A stretch of 38,625 bases of DNA, from NCBI GenBank assembly GCA_037190665.1, contig JBBCJT010000236.1:1-38625 (forward strand), in the 5' to 3' direction. Origin of the DNA: JBBCJT01 sp037190665 (lineage in GTDB: Bacteria > Pseudomonadota > Alphaproteobacteria > Acetobacterales > Acetobacteraceae). Both the position numbers and the translations under genes were made by a program. This document shows positions 17,391-25,600 of this stretch, piece by piece; within the stretch, counting starts at the first letter, position 1; every line of letters starts with the position of its first letter. The notes below the pieces were generated by a model. The model was not told where the DNA came from. It ran no database searches and was given only the letters and a program-made list of their open reading frames with translations.

Positions 17391-18860
17391 ATGCTCGACG
17401 TCGCCTTCGCCCGGCCATCCCTGCCCGGATCGGGCGCGCTCGCGCTGCTGATCGGCGAGGATGAGACGGCATCGGGGCTGTGGGCCAAGGCCGATGCCGC
17501 GACGGACGGGGCGATCGGCCGCGCGCTCGCCGCGGCGAAGTTCACCGGCAGGAAGGACCAGACGGCGACCGTGCTGGCCCCGGGCGGCGGGCTGTCGCGC
17601 GTGATCGCCGTGGGGCTGGGCAAGCGCGCGGATGCCCGCACCCGGACCTACGAGGAAGCGGGCGGCACCGCCGCGGCGGCGGCCACGGGAGACGAGGTGC
17701 TGACCATCGCGCCGGGCGGCAGCGGGCCGGAAGCGGCGCATGCCGCGCTGGGCGCAGTGCTGCGCGCCTATCGCTTCGACCGCTACCGCACGAAGGAGAA
17801 GCCGGAGGACAAGCCGAAGCTCGCGAAGGTGGTGATCAACCACGAGGAGCAGGCGGCGGCGAAGGCCGCATGGCCCGCGCTGGAAGCGATCGCCGAAGGC
17901 GTGTTCGTGACCCGCGACCTGGTCAGCGAGCCGGCCAACGTCCTTACCCCCGCCGAGTTCGCGAAGCGCTGCGAGGGCTTCAGCAAGTACGGCCTCGATG
18001 TCGAGATCCTGGGCCCGAAGGAGATGCGCAAGCTCGGCTTCGGCGCGCTGCTCGGCGTCGCGCAGGGCTCGGTCAACGAGGGGCGCTTCGTGGTCATGCA
18101 GTGGCATGGCCGCAAGGGCAAGGGGAAGTCGAAGCCGGTCGCCTTCGTCGGCAAGGGCGTGACCTTCGACACCGGCGGCATCTCCATCAAGCCGGCCGGC
18201 GGCATGGAGGAGATGAAGTGGGACATGGCCGGCGCGGGCACCGTGGCCGGGCTGATGGTCGCACTCGCCGGGCGCAAGGCGAAGGTGGATGCGGTCGGCA
18301 TCCTCGGCCTCGTCGAGAACATGCCGTCGGGCACCGCGCAGCGGCCGGGCGACGTGGTGACGACCTATTCCGGGCAGACCGTGGAGGTGCTGAACACCGA
18401 CGCCGAAGGCCGCCTCGTGCTCGCCGATGCGCTCTGGTACTGCCAGGAGAAGTTCGAGCCGCGCTTCATGGTGAACCTCGCCACGCTGACCGGCGCGATC
18501 GTCGTCGCCCTCGGCCATGAGCATGCGGGGCTGTTCAGCAACGACGACGAGCTGTCGCAGCGGCTTTTCGCCGCCGGGACCGAGACCGGCGAGAAGGTGT
18601 GGCGCATGCCGCTCGCCGATGCCTACGACAAGCTGCTGCGCTCCGACATCGCGGACATGAAGAACATCGGCGGCAGGCCGGGGGGCGCGGTGACCGCCGC
18701 GCAGTTCCTGCAACGCTTCGTCAACGGCACGCCCTGGGCGCATCTGGACATCGCCGGCACCGCCTGGAACAGCAAGGACGGCCCCACCATCCCCAAGGGC
18801 GCGTCCGCCTTCGGCGTGCGGCTGCTGGACCGGCTGGTGGCGGACCACTTCGAGGCGTGA
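17391..18860 (+). CDS. pepA: Leucyl aminopeptidase PepA (M17)
   Basis: A cytosolic hexameric dizinc aminopeptidase that removes N-terminal residues from peptides. The product has 489 residues. All catalytic positions are seen at constant spacing to the E. coli enzyme: K255, D260, K267 and D278 in the GKGVTFDTGGISIKP region, and D337, E339 and R341 in the signature NTDAEGRL. A clear ribosome binding site (AGCAGGAG) supports the ATG at 17391. A second M17 gene begins on the last base of its stop codon. Confidence 0.95.
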   Translation: MLDVAFARPSLPGSGALALLIGEDETASGLWAKADAATDGAIGRALAAAKFTGRKDQTATVLAPGGGLSRVIAVGLGKRADARTRTYEEAGGTAAAAATGDEVLTIAPGGSGPEAAHAALGAVLRAYRFDRYRTKEKPEDKPKLAKVVINHEEQAAAKAAWPALEAIAEGVFVTRDLVSEPANVLTPAEFAKRCEGFSKYGLDVEILGPKEMRKLGFGALLGVAQGSVNEGRFVVMQWHGRKGKGKSKPVAFVGKGVTFDTGGISIKPAGGMEEMKWDMAGAGTVAGLMVALAGRKAKVDAVGILGLVENMPSGTAQRPGDVVTTYSGQTVEVLNTDAEGRLVLADALWYCQEKFEPRFMVNLATLTGAIVVALGHEHAGLFSNDDELSQRLFAAGTETGEKVWRMPLADAYDKLLRSDIADMKNIGGRPGGAVTAAQFLQRFVNGTPWAHLDIAGTAWNSKDGPTIPKGASAFGVRLLDRLVADHFEA

Positions 18861-20278
18861 TGCTCAGCGTCCGCTCGGTCTCCCGCATCGAGGATGCGGA
18901 TGCGGTCGTGCAGCTTCATGGCGAAGGTGCACCGATCCCCGAGAAGCTGCGTGCGGCCGCCGGTGCGGCGGGCTTCACCGGCGGCGGCGGCACGAGCTTC
19001 GAGGTGTTCACGCCCGAAGGCCGCGTCGTGCTGGTGGGGCTCGGCGCGTCCGAGGATCACGAGGGTGCGGGCTCCCATACCGCCGAGCTGCTCGGCCGGC
19101 TGCGGCGCATCGCGCTCGACGGGCGGGGGCTGCCGCCGGACCGCGTCGCGGAGTTCGCCGCCGCGTGCTGCCTGCGCGCCTGGCGCCCGCCGGTGCTGCG
19201 CAAGCACGCCGATCCCGACGACCCGGTGCTCGACGCGCTCGATATCCTGCTCGACGACGATCCGGGCTTCGCTGCGCTGTGGGGGCCGCGGGAGGCGGCC
19301 GTGCGCGCGACGCTGTGGGCGCGCGACCTCGTCTCCCTGCCGTCGAACCTGCTGACGCCCGCGGGCTTCGTGAAGAAGCTGAAGGACGTGGTGAAGCTGG
19401 GCGCGACGCTGGAGGTGCTGGACGCGGAGGCGCTGCGGGATCAGGGCTTCGGCGCGCTGCTCGCGGTCGGGCAGGGATCGGTGAACCCGCCCTGCCTCGC
19501 CGTGCTGCGCTGGGCGGGCACGCAGCCGGACGCGCCGGTCGCCTTCGTCGGCAAGGGCATCACCTTCGACACGGGCGGCATCTGCATCAAGCCGGCCGAC
19601 CGGATGTGGGAGATGCGCGCGGACATGGCCGGTGCGGCCGCGGCAGCCGGCGCGATCATGGCGCTGGCGCTGCGCCGTTCGCCCGCGCCGGCGGTGGCGG
19701 TGCTGCCGCTCGCCGAGAATGTCACGGGGGCTGCCTCCTACCGGCCCGGCGATGTGCTGCGCACGCGATCCGGCCGCACGGTCGAGGTGATCGACACGGA
19801 CGCCGAAGGCCGGCTGGTGCTGGCGGATGCCATCGACCACGCGGTGCGCGTGCTGAAGCCGCGCGCGGTAATCGACCTCGCCACGCTGACGGGTGCGATC
19901 GTGACCGCGCTCGGCAACCACATGGCCGGGCTGTTCCAGAACGACCCGGGGCTTGCCGCCGCCGCCGTCGCGGCGGGCCGCGCGGCGGGCGAGCCGGTCT
20001 GGCCGATGCCGATCGCGGATGAGCATCGCCACGAACTGGACAGCGACATCGCGGACCTGAAGAACTGCCTCGCCGGCCGCTACCAGCCCGATGCCTGCCA
20101 CGCGGCGGCGTTCCTGCGCGAGTTCGCGGGCGACACGCCGTGGGTGCATCTCGACATCGCGGGCGTGGAGAGCCGGGAGGAGGCCGAGGGCATGACGCCC
20201 AAGGGCGCGACCGGCTTCGGCGTGCGGTTGCTGGACCGGCTGGTGCGGGCGCGGTTCGAGGCCGCGCCCCGGGCGTGA
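18860..20278 (+). CDS. Second M17 family leucyl aminopeptidase
   Basis: A 472-residue paralogue of the preceding PepA, starting in a TGATG overlap with it. The metal and catalytic residues are intact: K232, D237, K244, D255, D314, E316 and R318. The spacing between the lysine and signature sites is identical to that of PepA (82 residues). The signature reads DTDAEGRL instead of NTDAEGRL. The N-terminal domain is shorter and unlike PepA, so the two may differ in assembly or substrate choice. It probably forms an operon with pepA and holC. Confidence 0.9.
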   Translation: MLSVRSVSRIEDADAVVQLHGEGAPIPEKLRAAAGAAGFTGGGGTSFEVFTPEGRVVLVGLGASEDHEGAGSHTAELLGRLRRIALDGRGLPPDRVAEFAAACCLRAWRPPVLRKHADPDDPVLDALDILLDDDPGFAALWGPREAAVRATLWARDLVSLPSNLLTPAGFVKKLKDVVKLGATLEVLDAEALRDQGFGALLAVGQGSVNPPCLAVLRWAGTQPDAPVAFVGKGITFDTGGICIKPADRMWEMRADMAGAAAAAGAIMALALRRSPAPAVAVLPLAENVTGAASYRPGDVLRTRSGRTVEVIDTDAEGRLVLADAIDHAVRVLKPRAVIDLATLTGAIVTALGNHMAGLFQNDPGLAAAAVAAGRAAGEPVWPMPIADEHRHELDSDIADLKNCLAGRYQPDACHAAAFLREFAGDTPWVHLDIAGVESREEAEGMTPKGATGFGVRLLDRLVRARFEAAPRA

Positions 20279-20282
20279 GCCG

Positions 20283-20729
20283 ATGGCGGAGATCGGTTTC
20301 TATCATCTGACCCGCACCGGTATCGACCAGGCCCTGCCTCAGCTTCTCGGCCGTGTGCTGGCGCAGGGCGGGCGCGCGGTGGTGCTGTGCGGATCGGAAG
20401 AGCGCCGGGACGCGCTCGACGCCTCGCTGTGGCTGTCGGACCGGCCGGACTGGCTGCCCCACGGCACGGCGCGCATGGGCCACGCGGAGCTGCAGCCGAT
20501 CTGGCTGACCACGGAGGACGAGAACCCCAACGGCGCGGCGTTCCTGTTCCTGCTCGACGGTCTGTCGAGCGGAAGGCTGGCCGATTACGCACGCGTCTTC
20601 GACCTGTTCGACGGGCATGACGAGGCCGCCGTCGCGGCGGCGCGGGAGCGGTGGAAAGCCGCGAAGGACGCGGGGCACACGCTGGCGTACTGGAAGCAGG
20701 GCGCGCGTGGGTGGGAGCGGGCGGGCTGA
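20283..20729 (+). CDS. holC: DNA polymerase III subunit chi
   Basis: Part of the clamp-loader assembly of DNA polymerase III. In E. coli, chi pairs with psi and binds single-strand DNA-binding protein. The product of 148 residues has the family start (GFYHLTRTGIDQALPQLLGRVLAQG) and the conserved tryptophan-containing SLWLSDRPDWLPHG loop. It begins 4 nt after the second aminopeptidase gene. The pepA-holC neighbourhood is widely conserved in proteobacteria, which strengthens the call. Confidence 0.93.
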   Translation: MAEIGFYHLTRTGIDQALPQLLGRVLAQGGRAVVLCGSEERRDALDASLWLSDRPDWLPHGTARMGHAELQPIWLTTEDENPNGAAFLFLLDGLSSGRLADYARVFDLFDGHDEAAVAAARERWKAAKDAGHTLAYWKQGARGWERAG

Positions 20730-20742
20730 TTTGGTATACGAA

Positions 20743-20769
20743 CACCTTCCTCGCGGTGCAGAGAAGGTG
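20743..20769 (+). promoter_or_regulatory. Hairpin covering the ribosome binding site of the 20772 gene
   Basis: CACCTTC (20743-20749) pairs perfectly with GAAGGTG (20763-20769) across a 13-nt loop. The right arm contains the likely Shine-Dalgarno GAAGG, 4-5 nt before the ATG at 20772. Formation of the stem would hide the ribosome binding site. A TATACG (20735-20740) just upstream could be a promoter minus-10 box, but no good minus-35 is seen. Confidence 0.5.
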
Positions 20770-20771
20770 CG

Positions 20772-21050
20772 ATGTCGGAACTGAAAGCGGATCGGGTCCC
20801 CGGGCGTGGGGCGGCAGCGGACGCGGCGGAGTTCCGCTCGGCTCTGGACGAACTGGGTTTCAGCAAGGCTGATCTCGTTCGGTTCATGATGCGCAATGGC
20901 GACGACCGCGCGCCGACGACGATAGACCGCGGCATCCACCGTATCGCTACTGGCGAGACCCGGCTGTCGGGCGAGATGCGCGTGATGCTGACGATGCTGC
21001 GGAACAGCCGTGCCAAGGCCGCTGGACGCGAGGTGGATGGTGCGGATTGA
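20772..21050 (+). CDS. Small hypothetical protein, possible helix-turn-helix
   Basis: I do not recognise this 92-residue protein. It is charged and mostly helical in character, without membrane segments or a signal peptide. Residues about 22-70 (EFRSALDELGFSKADLVRFM, then a TTIDRGIHRIATGE turn region) resemble the layout of a Cro/XRE-like DNA-binding domain, in which a helix, a short turn and a recognition helix precede a GE.RLSGEM segment. This is weak evidence. A good ribosome binding site (GAAGG) supports the start. The gene sits after holC and before the 103-bp tandem repeats, and converges on the ABC binding-protein gene. Confidence 0.6.
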   Translation: MSELKADRVPGRGAAADAAEFRSALDELGFSKADLVRFMMRNGDDRAPTTIDRGIHRIATGETRLSGEMRVMLTMLRNSRAKAAGREVDGAD

Positions 21051-21077
21051 CGACAGCGGATTGGCCACCCGCTGCTC

Positions 21078-21333
21078 CTATGCGGCGAGCCAGGGGCGCG
21101 GATGCGCCCACTCCGCTTGAGGGCAATCGCCAGCCCGGATCGGCCTCTGCCGATCCGAGGTCCCGAACGGAGCCCGCCGCCCATGCTGCGAGCCCAAGGC
21201 GCGGATGCGCCCGCCCGGCGTTTGAGGGCATCGCAACCCGGATCGGCTCTCGCCGATCCGAGGTCCCGAACGGGGCCCGCCGCCTATGCGGCGAGCCAAG
21301 GGCGCGGACGCGCCCGCCCGGCGCCTGAGGGCA
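21078..21333. repeat. Tandem repeat, 103-bp unit, about 2.5 copies
   Basis: Units begin at 21078, 21181 and 21284, exactly 103 bp apart; the third is cut at about 50 bp. Each full unit contains a perfect 9-bp hairpin CGGATCGGC/GCCGATCCG with a 4-nt loop (21136-21157, loop CTCT; 21239-21260, loop TCTC), followed by GAGGTCCCGAACGG. The array fills the convergent gap between the small gene at 20772 and the ABC binding-protein gene. It ends right at that gene's stop codon (21335). Short open frames inside it encode low-complexity Arg/Pro/Ala sequence and are not counted as genes. Confidence 0.9.
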
Positions 21334-21334
21334 C

Positions 21335-22126
21335 CTAGAAAGTCGGCATCGGCGGCAGGTCGGCGTCGAACCACTTGCGGTTGATCGCGTTCAGCTCGCC
21401 GTTGTTCTTCACGAAGTAGAGGAACGTGTTGACCCACTGCAGCAGGTCGGTCTGGCCGCGCCGCAGGGTGATGCCCTGCCACTGCCGGCTGAGGACGACC
21501 TTGTTCTCCAGCTCCAGCGCCGGGTTGTCGGCGGCGAGCTGGCGCGCCTGCATGTGGTTGCAGCCGAGCAGGTCGGCCCGGCCGGCGATCAGCGCCTGGC
21601 CCGCCGTCGCGTCGTCGTCGAAGCGCAGCATCTGCGCGCCGGTCGCCTGCTGCGTCAGCACGAGGTCCTGCGTGCTGGCGCGCGCGACCGCGATGCGCAG
21701 GCCCTTGGCGTCGGCAAGGGAGGAGACGTTGTGCTTGCGCGCGCCCATCAGCACGACCTCGAGCACCGAATACGGGATCGAGAACCACACCTGCTTCGCG
21801 CGCTCCGGCGTGATGCCGAAGGTCGCCACCAGCACGTCCACGCGGTTGGTGAGCAGGTAGGGGATGCGGTTCGGGCCGGTGACGGGCACCAGTTCCAGAT
21901 CGACGCCCATGTACTTGGCCATCAGCGCCGCGACGTCGGCATCGTAGCCCACCGGCTTCTGGTCCGGGCCCATCGAGCCGAAGGGCGGGATGTCCACCAG
22001 CATGCCGACGACGATCTTCTTCCGCCGCAGCAACTCGTCCACCGTCTGGCCGAAGGCGCCGCGCGTGGCGAACAGCGGCGCGGCAAGGGCGAAGCCGGCC
22101 GCCCCGAGCATCAGTCTGCGATTCAT
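21335..22126 (-). CDS. Amino-acid-type ABC transporter substrate-binding protein
   Basis: A periplasmic solute receptor of SBP family 3 (263 residues). It has a signal peptide (MNRRLMLGAAGFALAAPLFA, cleavage near residue 26), the opening KKIVVGMLVDIPPFGSM and the GYDADVAALMAKYMGV motif typical of receptors for polar amino acids. The ligand is not predictable. The start overlaps the permease stop by 4 nt. The stop codon touches the end of the 103-bp tandem repeat array, and no ATP-binding gene follows it. Confidence 0.88.
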   Translation of the reverse strand: MNRRLMLGAAGFALAAPLFATRGAFGQTVDELLRRKKIVVGMLVDIPPFGSMGPDQKPVGYDADVAALMAKYMGVDLELVPVTGPNRIPYLLTNRVDVLVATFGITPERAKQVWFSIPYSVLEVVLMGARKHNVSSLADAKGLRIAVARASTQDLVLTQQATGAQMLRFDDDATAGQALIAGRADLLGCNHMQARQLAADNPALELENKVVLSRQWQGITLRRGQTDLLQWVNTFLYFVKNNGELNAINRKWFDADLPPMPTF

Positions 22127-22800
22127 GGTCCCGTTCCTCCCGTTGTTGTGGCCCTGCCCGGAAGGGCGAGCCGTCGTTCGAAGCGCGAGGCGAGCCAGGA
22201 CAGCGGCCAGCACATCGCGAAGTAGATCGCCGCCACGATGCCGAAGACGAGGAATGGCCGGAACGTGGCGTTGTTCAGCATCTGCCCGGCGCGCGTGAGC
22301 TCGGTGAAACCGATGATCGAGGCGAGCGAGGTGGATTTCACGAGCTGCACCAGGAACCCCACGGTCGGCGGCACCGAGACGCGCGCCGCCTGCGGGATCA
22401 CCACGAGGCGCATCGTGCGCAGCCACCCGAAGCCGAGCGCCTTCGCGGCTTCCCACTGGCCATGCGGAACCGTTTCGATCGACCCGCGCCAGATCTCGCC
22501 GAGGAACGCCCCCGCGTTCAGCCCCAGCGCGAGCGCCGCGGCGGTCCATGCGTCGATGCGCCAACCGAGCATGGTGGAGCCGAAGAAGACGAGGAAGAGC
22601 TGCATCACCAGCGGCGTGCCCTGGAAGATCAGGATGTAGCCGGATGCGGCGATGCGCAGCGGCTTCGCCGGTGCGGTGCGGGCCAGCGCGATCAGCAGCC
22701 CCAGCGTGCCGCCGCCGACGAAGGCCACCGCCGACAGCGCCAGCGTCCATTGCGCGGAGAGCAGCAGGAACGACAGGTCGCCGAGGCTGAACCCCCTCAT
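22123..22800 (-). CDS. Amino acid ABC transporter permease (second)
   Basis: An inner-membrane HisM/GlnP-type permease of 225 residues with about five helices. The EAA loop, which contacts the ATPase, is seen as PHGQWEAAKALGFGWLRTMRLVVIPQA (given here by its ends at about residues 129-155). The conserved YILIFQGTPLVMQLF segment is also present. It overlaps the first permease gene by 4 nt and the binding-protein gene by 4 nt, so the three should be made in fixed ratio. Together they form a heterodimeric membrane unit for import. Confidence 0.9.
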   Translation of the reverse strand: MRGFSLGDLSFLLLSAQWTLALSAVAFVGGGTLGLLIALARTAPAKPLRIAASGYILIFQGTPLVMQLFLVFFGSTMLGWRIDAWTAAALALGLNAGAFLGEIWRGSIETVPHGQWEAAKALGFGWLRTMRLVVIPQAARVSVPPTVGFLVQLVKSTSLASIIGFTELTRAGQMLNNATFRPFLVFGIVAAIYFAMCWPLSWLASRFERRLALPGRATTTGGTGP

Positions 22801-23465
22801 CGGCCGACCTTCGCGAAGTAGCGGCGCGCGATCAGCCCGAACATCGCCGACAGCGCCAGCGACATCGCGAGGTACATGGCGGTGACGATCAGATAGATCT
22901 CGAAGCTGCGGAACGTCCGGGCCTGGATGTTGTTGGCCACGCCCGACAGGTCCTCCGCCGCGACGGAGGAGATCACCGCCGAGGCGAGCATCAGCAGAAT
23001 GAACTGCGAGGACAGCGCCGGGTACACGTTGCGCAGGGCCTGGAAGAAGATGACGCGGCGGAAGATCAGCAGCGGCCGCAGCCCCAGCGCGCGCGCCGCC
23101 TCGATCTGCCCGTGCGGGATGCTCTCCACGCCCGCGCGCAGGATCTCGGTCGCGTAGGCGCCGAGATTGATGGACATCGCCAGCAGCGCGGCCTGGTTGC
23201 CGGTCAGCCCGATGCCGATCTCCGGCAGCGCGAAGAACACGAAAAACAACTGCACCAGGAACGGCGTGTTGCGGATGATCTCGACATAGGCGCGGACCAC
23301 GATCCGCAGCGGGCGCGGGCCCGATGTCTGCGCCCAGGCGCCGAAGGCGGCGATCGCGAGGCCGATGACCATGGCCGCGAGCGTGAGGCCGAGCGTAAGG
23401 GCCGCGCCTTCCAGCAGCAGGTCGAAATCCTGCAGCACTTCCTCGAACTGGAAGACGTAGTCCAC
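22797..23465 (-). CDS. Amino acid ABC transporter permease (first)
   Basis: The partner permease, 222 residues if translation starts at the GTG at 23465 (VDYVFQFEEVLQDFD). A purine-rich GGGGGAAG stands about 9 nt upstream of this codon. The next in-frame ATG, at 23573, would run into the aldolase gene and add residues without family likeness. The family segment VEIIRNTPFLVQLFFVFF and an EAA loop (HGQIEAARALGLRP) are clear. It forms the membrane domain with the permease at 22123. Start choice is the uncertain part. Confidence 0.87.
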   Translation of the reverse strand: MDYVFQFEEVLQDFDLLLEGAALTLGLTLAAMVIGLAIAAFGAWAQTSGPRPLRIVVRAYVEIIRNTPFLVQLFFVFFALPEIGIGLTGNQAALLAMSINLGAYATEILRAGVESIPHGQIEAARALGLRPLLIFRRVIFFQALRNVYPALSSQFILLMLASAVISSVAAEDLSGVANNIQARTFRSFEIYLIVTAMYLAMSLALSAMFGLIARRYFAKVGR

Positions 23466-23515
23466 CCGCGGCGCTTCCCCCTGGCCGCGTCGGACGGCGG
23501 CGTTCGGCGGAAAGC

Positions 23516-24289
23516 CTAACCGTCGCTGCGCAGCGTGCCCAGAGCTTCCCGCAGCGCCGCCTGCAGGATCCACGCATCGCCGGAGTAGGCGAGCACGTGG
23601 AACCCGTCCGCCCGCGCCTGCCGCGCCTCCGCGAGGCTGCCGACCATGCGCCCCAGCGCCCGGCCGTGCTTGCGTGCCGCCGCCACGACCCGGGCGATGG
23701 CGTCTCGGAAGGTGGGATGGTCGAACTGGCCGGGGATGCCGAGCGAGGAGCTGAGGTCGAAATGCCCGACCCAGAGGCAGTCCACGCCCTTGGTCGCCGC
23801 GATGGCCTCGGCATTGGCCACGCCGTCCCCGGTCTCGATCATCGCGAACAGCGTGGTGCGGCGATTGGCGGTGGCCATCGCCTCGGCGGCCGGGCGGGCG
23901 AGCCAGTCATCGTGCGCGATGCCGAAGGCGACGCCGCGGGAGCCGTCCGGCGTATACTTCAGCGCCGCGACCGCAGCCTCGGCTTCGGCGGCACTGCCCA
24001 CCATCGCGAGCATCACGCCTTCCGCACCCACATCGGCCGCGCGGCAGATGTGGTGGCGCGCATGGGACGGCACCCGCACCACGGCCGGCACGCCGGCGGC
24101 GCGCAGGTACTGCAGGGTGGATTTCACCGTTTCGAAACCGAAGCCCGTGTGTTCCATGTCCAGGAACGCAAACTCGCATCCCGCGCCGGCGATGATGTGG
24201 CCGATGCCGGGTGTCGTGACCTCCACGATCATCGTGCCGAAGGCGGGCGTGCGGCGTTCCAGCAGGTCGCGGAGGGTGGGGCGTGTCAT
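23516..24289 (-). CDS. HpcH/HpaI family aldolase
   Basis: A class II, metal-dependent pyruvate-type aldolase of 257 residues that would cleave or form a 4-hydroxy-2-oxo acid. The family residues are visible: D44-E46-H47 in FLDMEHTGFGFE, R72 in VVRVPS, and metal ligands E152 (FAMIETGDG) and D178 (WVGHFDLSSSLG). Its neighbours in the same run are a MATE exporter and an amino-acid-type importer, so the substrate may be an imported or detoxified compound (inference). The start overlaps the MATE stop by 4 nt. Confidence 0.9.
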   Translation of the reverse strand: MTRPTLRDLLERRTPAFGTMIVEVTTPGIGHIIAGAGCEFAFLDMEHTGFGFETVKSTLQYLRAAGVPAVVRVPSHARHHICRAADVGAEGVMLAMVGSAAEAEAAVAALKYTPDGSRGVAFGIAHDDWLARPAAEAMATANRRTTLFAMIETGDGVANAEAIAATKGVDCLWVGHFDLSSSLGIPGQFDHPTFRDAIARVVAAARKHGRALGRMVGSLAEARQARADGFHVLAYSGDAWILQAALREALGTLRSDG

Positions 24290-25593
24290 GGCGGCGACCA
24301 TACGCCCGGACGCACCGATTGCGCGACCACCAGCCCGTAGGCCGCGAGCCCGAGCGCGATGCCGATGAACACGCCGTCGAGCCCGATGCTCTCGCCCAGC
24401 AGCGCGCCGCCACCCACCGCCAGCGTGATGCGCGAGACCGCCGCCACGAAGGGCCAGCGCATCCGCCCCGCGCCCTGGGAGGCGAAATAGAGCGCCATGC
24501 CGAGGCCGAGCCCGCCGAAGGCCGGCCCGACGATCCGCAACTGCCGCGCGGCGATGGCGGCGACCTCCGTGTCGGACACGAACAGCCCCGCGATGGCATC
24601 GGGCATGATGGCGAAGATCAGGCCCATCGCCGCCGCGAAGCCGCCCGCGACCGCCGCGCCGATCCAGGCGACGTGCCGCGCCTCGCGCCAGTTGCCCGCG
24701 CCGGCCTGCCGGCCGACCAGCGTGGTCAGCGCCGCGCCGATCCCGAAGGCGAGCGGGATCATCATGAATTCCAGCCGCGTGCCGACGCCGTAGGCCGCGA
24801 TCGCCTTCGCGCCGTAGGGCGTGACCTGCCGCGTGAGCAGGATGGTGGTCAGGTTCGCGATCGCCGCCATCACCGAGGCGATGGCCCCCACCGCGAGGAT
24901 ACGCCGGAACAGCGCGGCGCGCGGGCGGATGGCGATATGGGGCACGAACCCCGCGGCCCCGGCCCTGAGCGCCGCCCACATGACGAGGCTCGCCGCCGTG
25001 AACGCGATGGCGGTGGCCCATCCCGCGCCCGGCAGGCCGAGGCCCAGCGGCTGCATCAGCACGTAGGCCAGCGGCGGCTGGACGACCCAGACCGTGCACA
25101 GCACGCGCGCCGGCAGCATGTGGTTGCCCGCGCCGCGCAGCACGGAGGCGAGCGTGTTCGCCACCCAGACCGGCACCGCGCCGGTGAACAGCGCGCGTGC
25201 GAAGGCGATGGCCTCCTCCAGCGGCTGTCCCGTGGCGCCGAGGGCCGCGAAGATCGGCCGCCCGGCGAGCCCGAGCGGAAGGGTGAAGGCGAGCCCCATC
25301 GCGGCGGCGATGATCAGCGCGTGCAGCACCAGCGCGGAGGCCTCGTCCTCCCGCCCCGCGCCGAGCGTGCGCGCCACGGCGGAGGACACGCCGCCGCCCA
25401 TCGCGCCCGCCGACATCATGTACATCAGCAGCAGGAACGGCAGCGCCAGCGCGTAGCCTGCCAGTGCCGCGATGCCGAGCTGGCCGGCGAGCCATGTCTC
25501 GGTGAGCTGGGCGGCGACCTGGAACACCGCGACTGTGGTCGTGGGCCCCGCGAGGCGCAGGATCTGGCGCAGGATCGACGGCGGCTGCGCCAC
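24286..25593 (-). CDS. MATE family efflux transporter
   Basis: An inner-membrane multidrug and toxin exporter of 435 residues with about twelve helices in two pseudo-symmetric halves. Family features include LTETWLAGQLGIAALAGYALA in the first helices and ASVLRGAGNHMLPA after helix 4. Export is driven by proton or sodium exchange; the substrate is unknown. Translation appears to start at GTG (25593), 7 nt after the stop of the dehalogenase-like gene. The 3' end overlaps the aldolase start by 4 nt. Confidence 0.9.
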   Translation of the reverse strand: MAQPPSILRQILRLAGPTTTVAVFQVAAQLTETWLAGQLGIAALAGYALALPFLLLMYMMSAGAMGGGVSSAVARTLGAGREDEASALVLHALIIAAAMGLAFTLPLGLAGRPIFAALGATGQPLEEAIAFARALFTGAVPVWVANTLASVLRGAGNHMLPARVLCTVWVVQPPLAYVLMQPLGLGLPGAGWATAIAFTAASLVMWAALRAGAAGFVPHIAIRPRAALFRRILAVGAIASVMAAIANLTTILLTRQVTPYGAKAIAAYGVGTRLEFMMIPLAFGIGAALTTLVGRQAGAGNWREARHVAWIGAAVAGGFAAAMGLIFAIMPDAIAGLFVSDTEVAAIAARQLRIVGPAFGGLGLGMALYFASQGAGRMRWPFVAAVSRITLAVGGGALLGESIGLDGVFIGIALGLAAYGLVVAQSVRPGVWSPP

Positions 25594-25600
25594 GCGCTCC

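Noticed and set aside
17385..18848. A 487-codon minus-strand frame opposite pepA
   Set aside because: It is antisense to a complete PepA with an intact signature; composition is typical of a shadow frame.
21078..21333. Possible CRISPR array in the 103-bp repeats
   Set aside because: Units are contiguous tandem copies with no unique spacers, too long for CRISPR repeats, and no cas genes are present.
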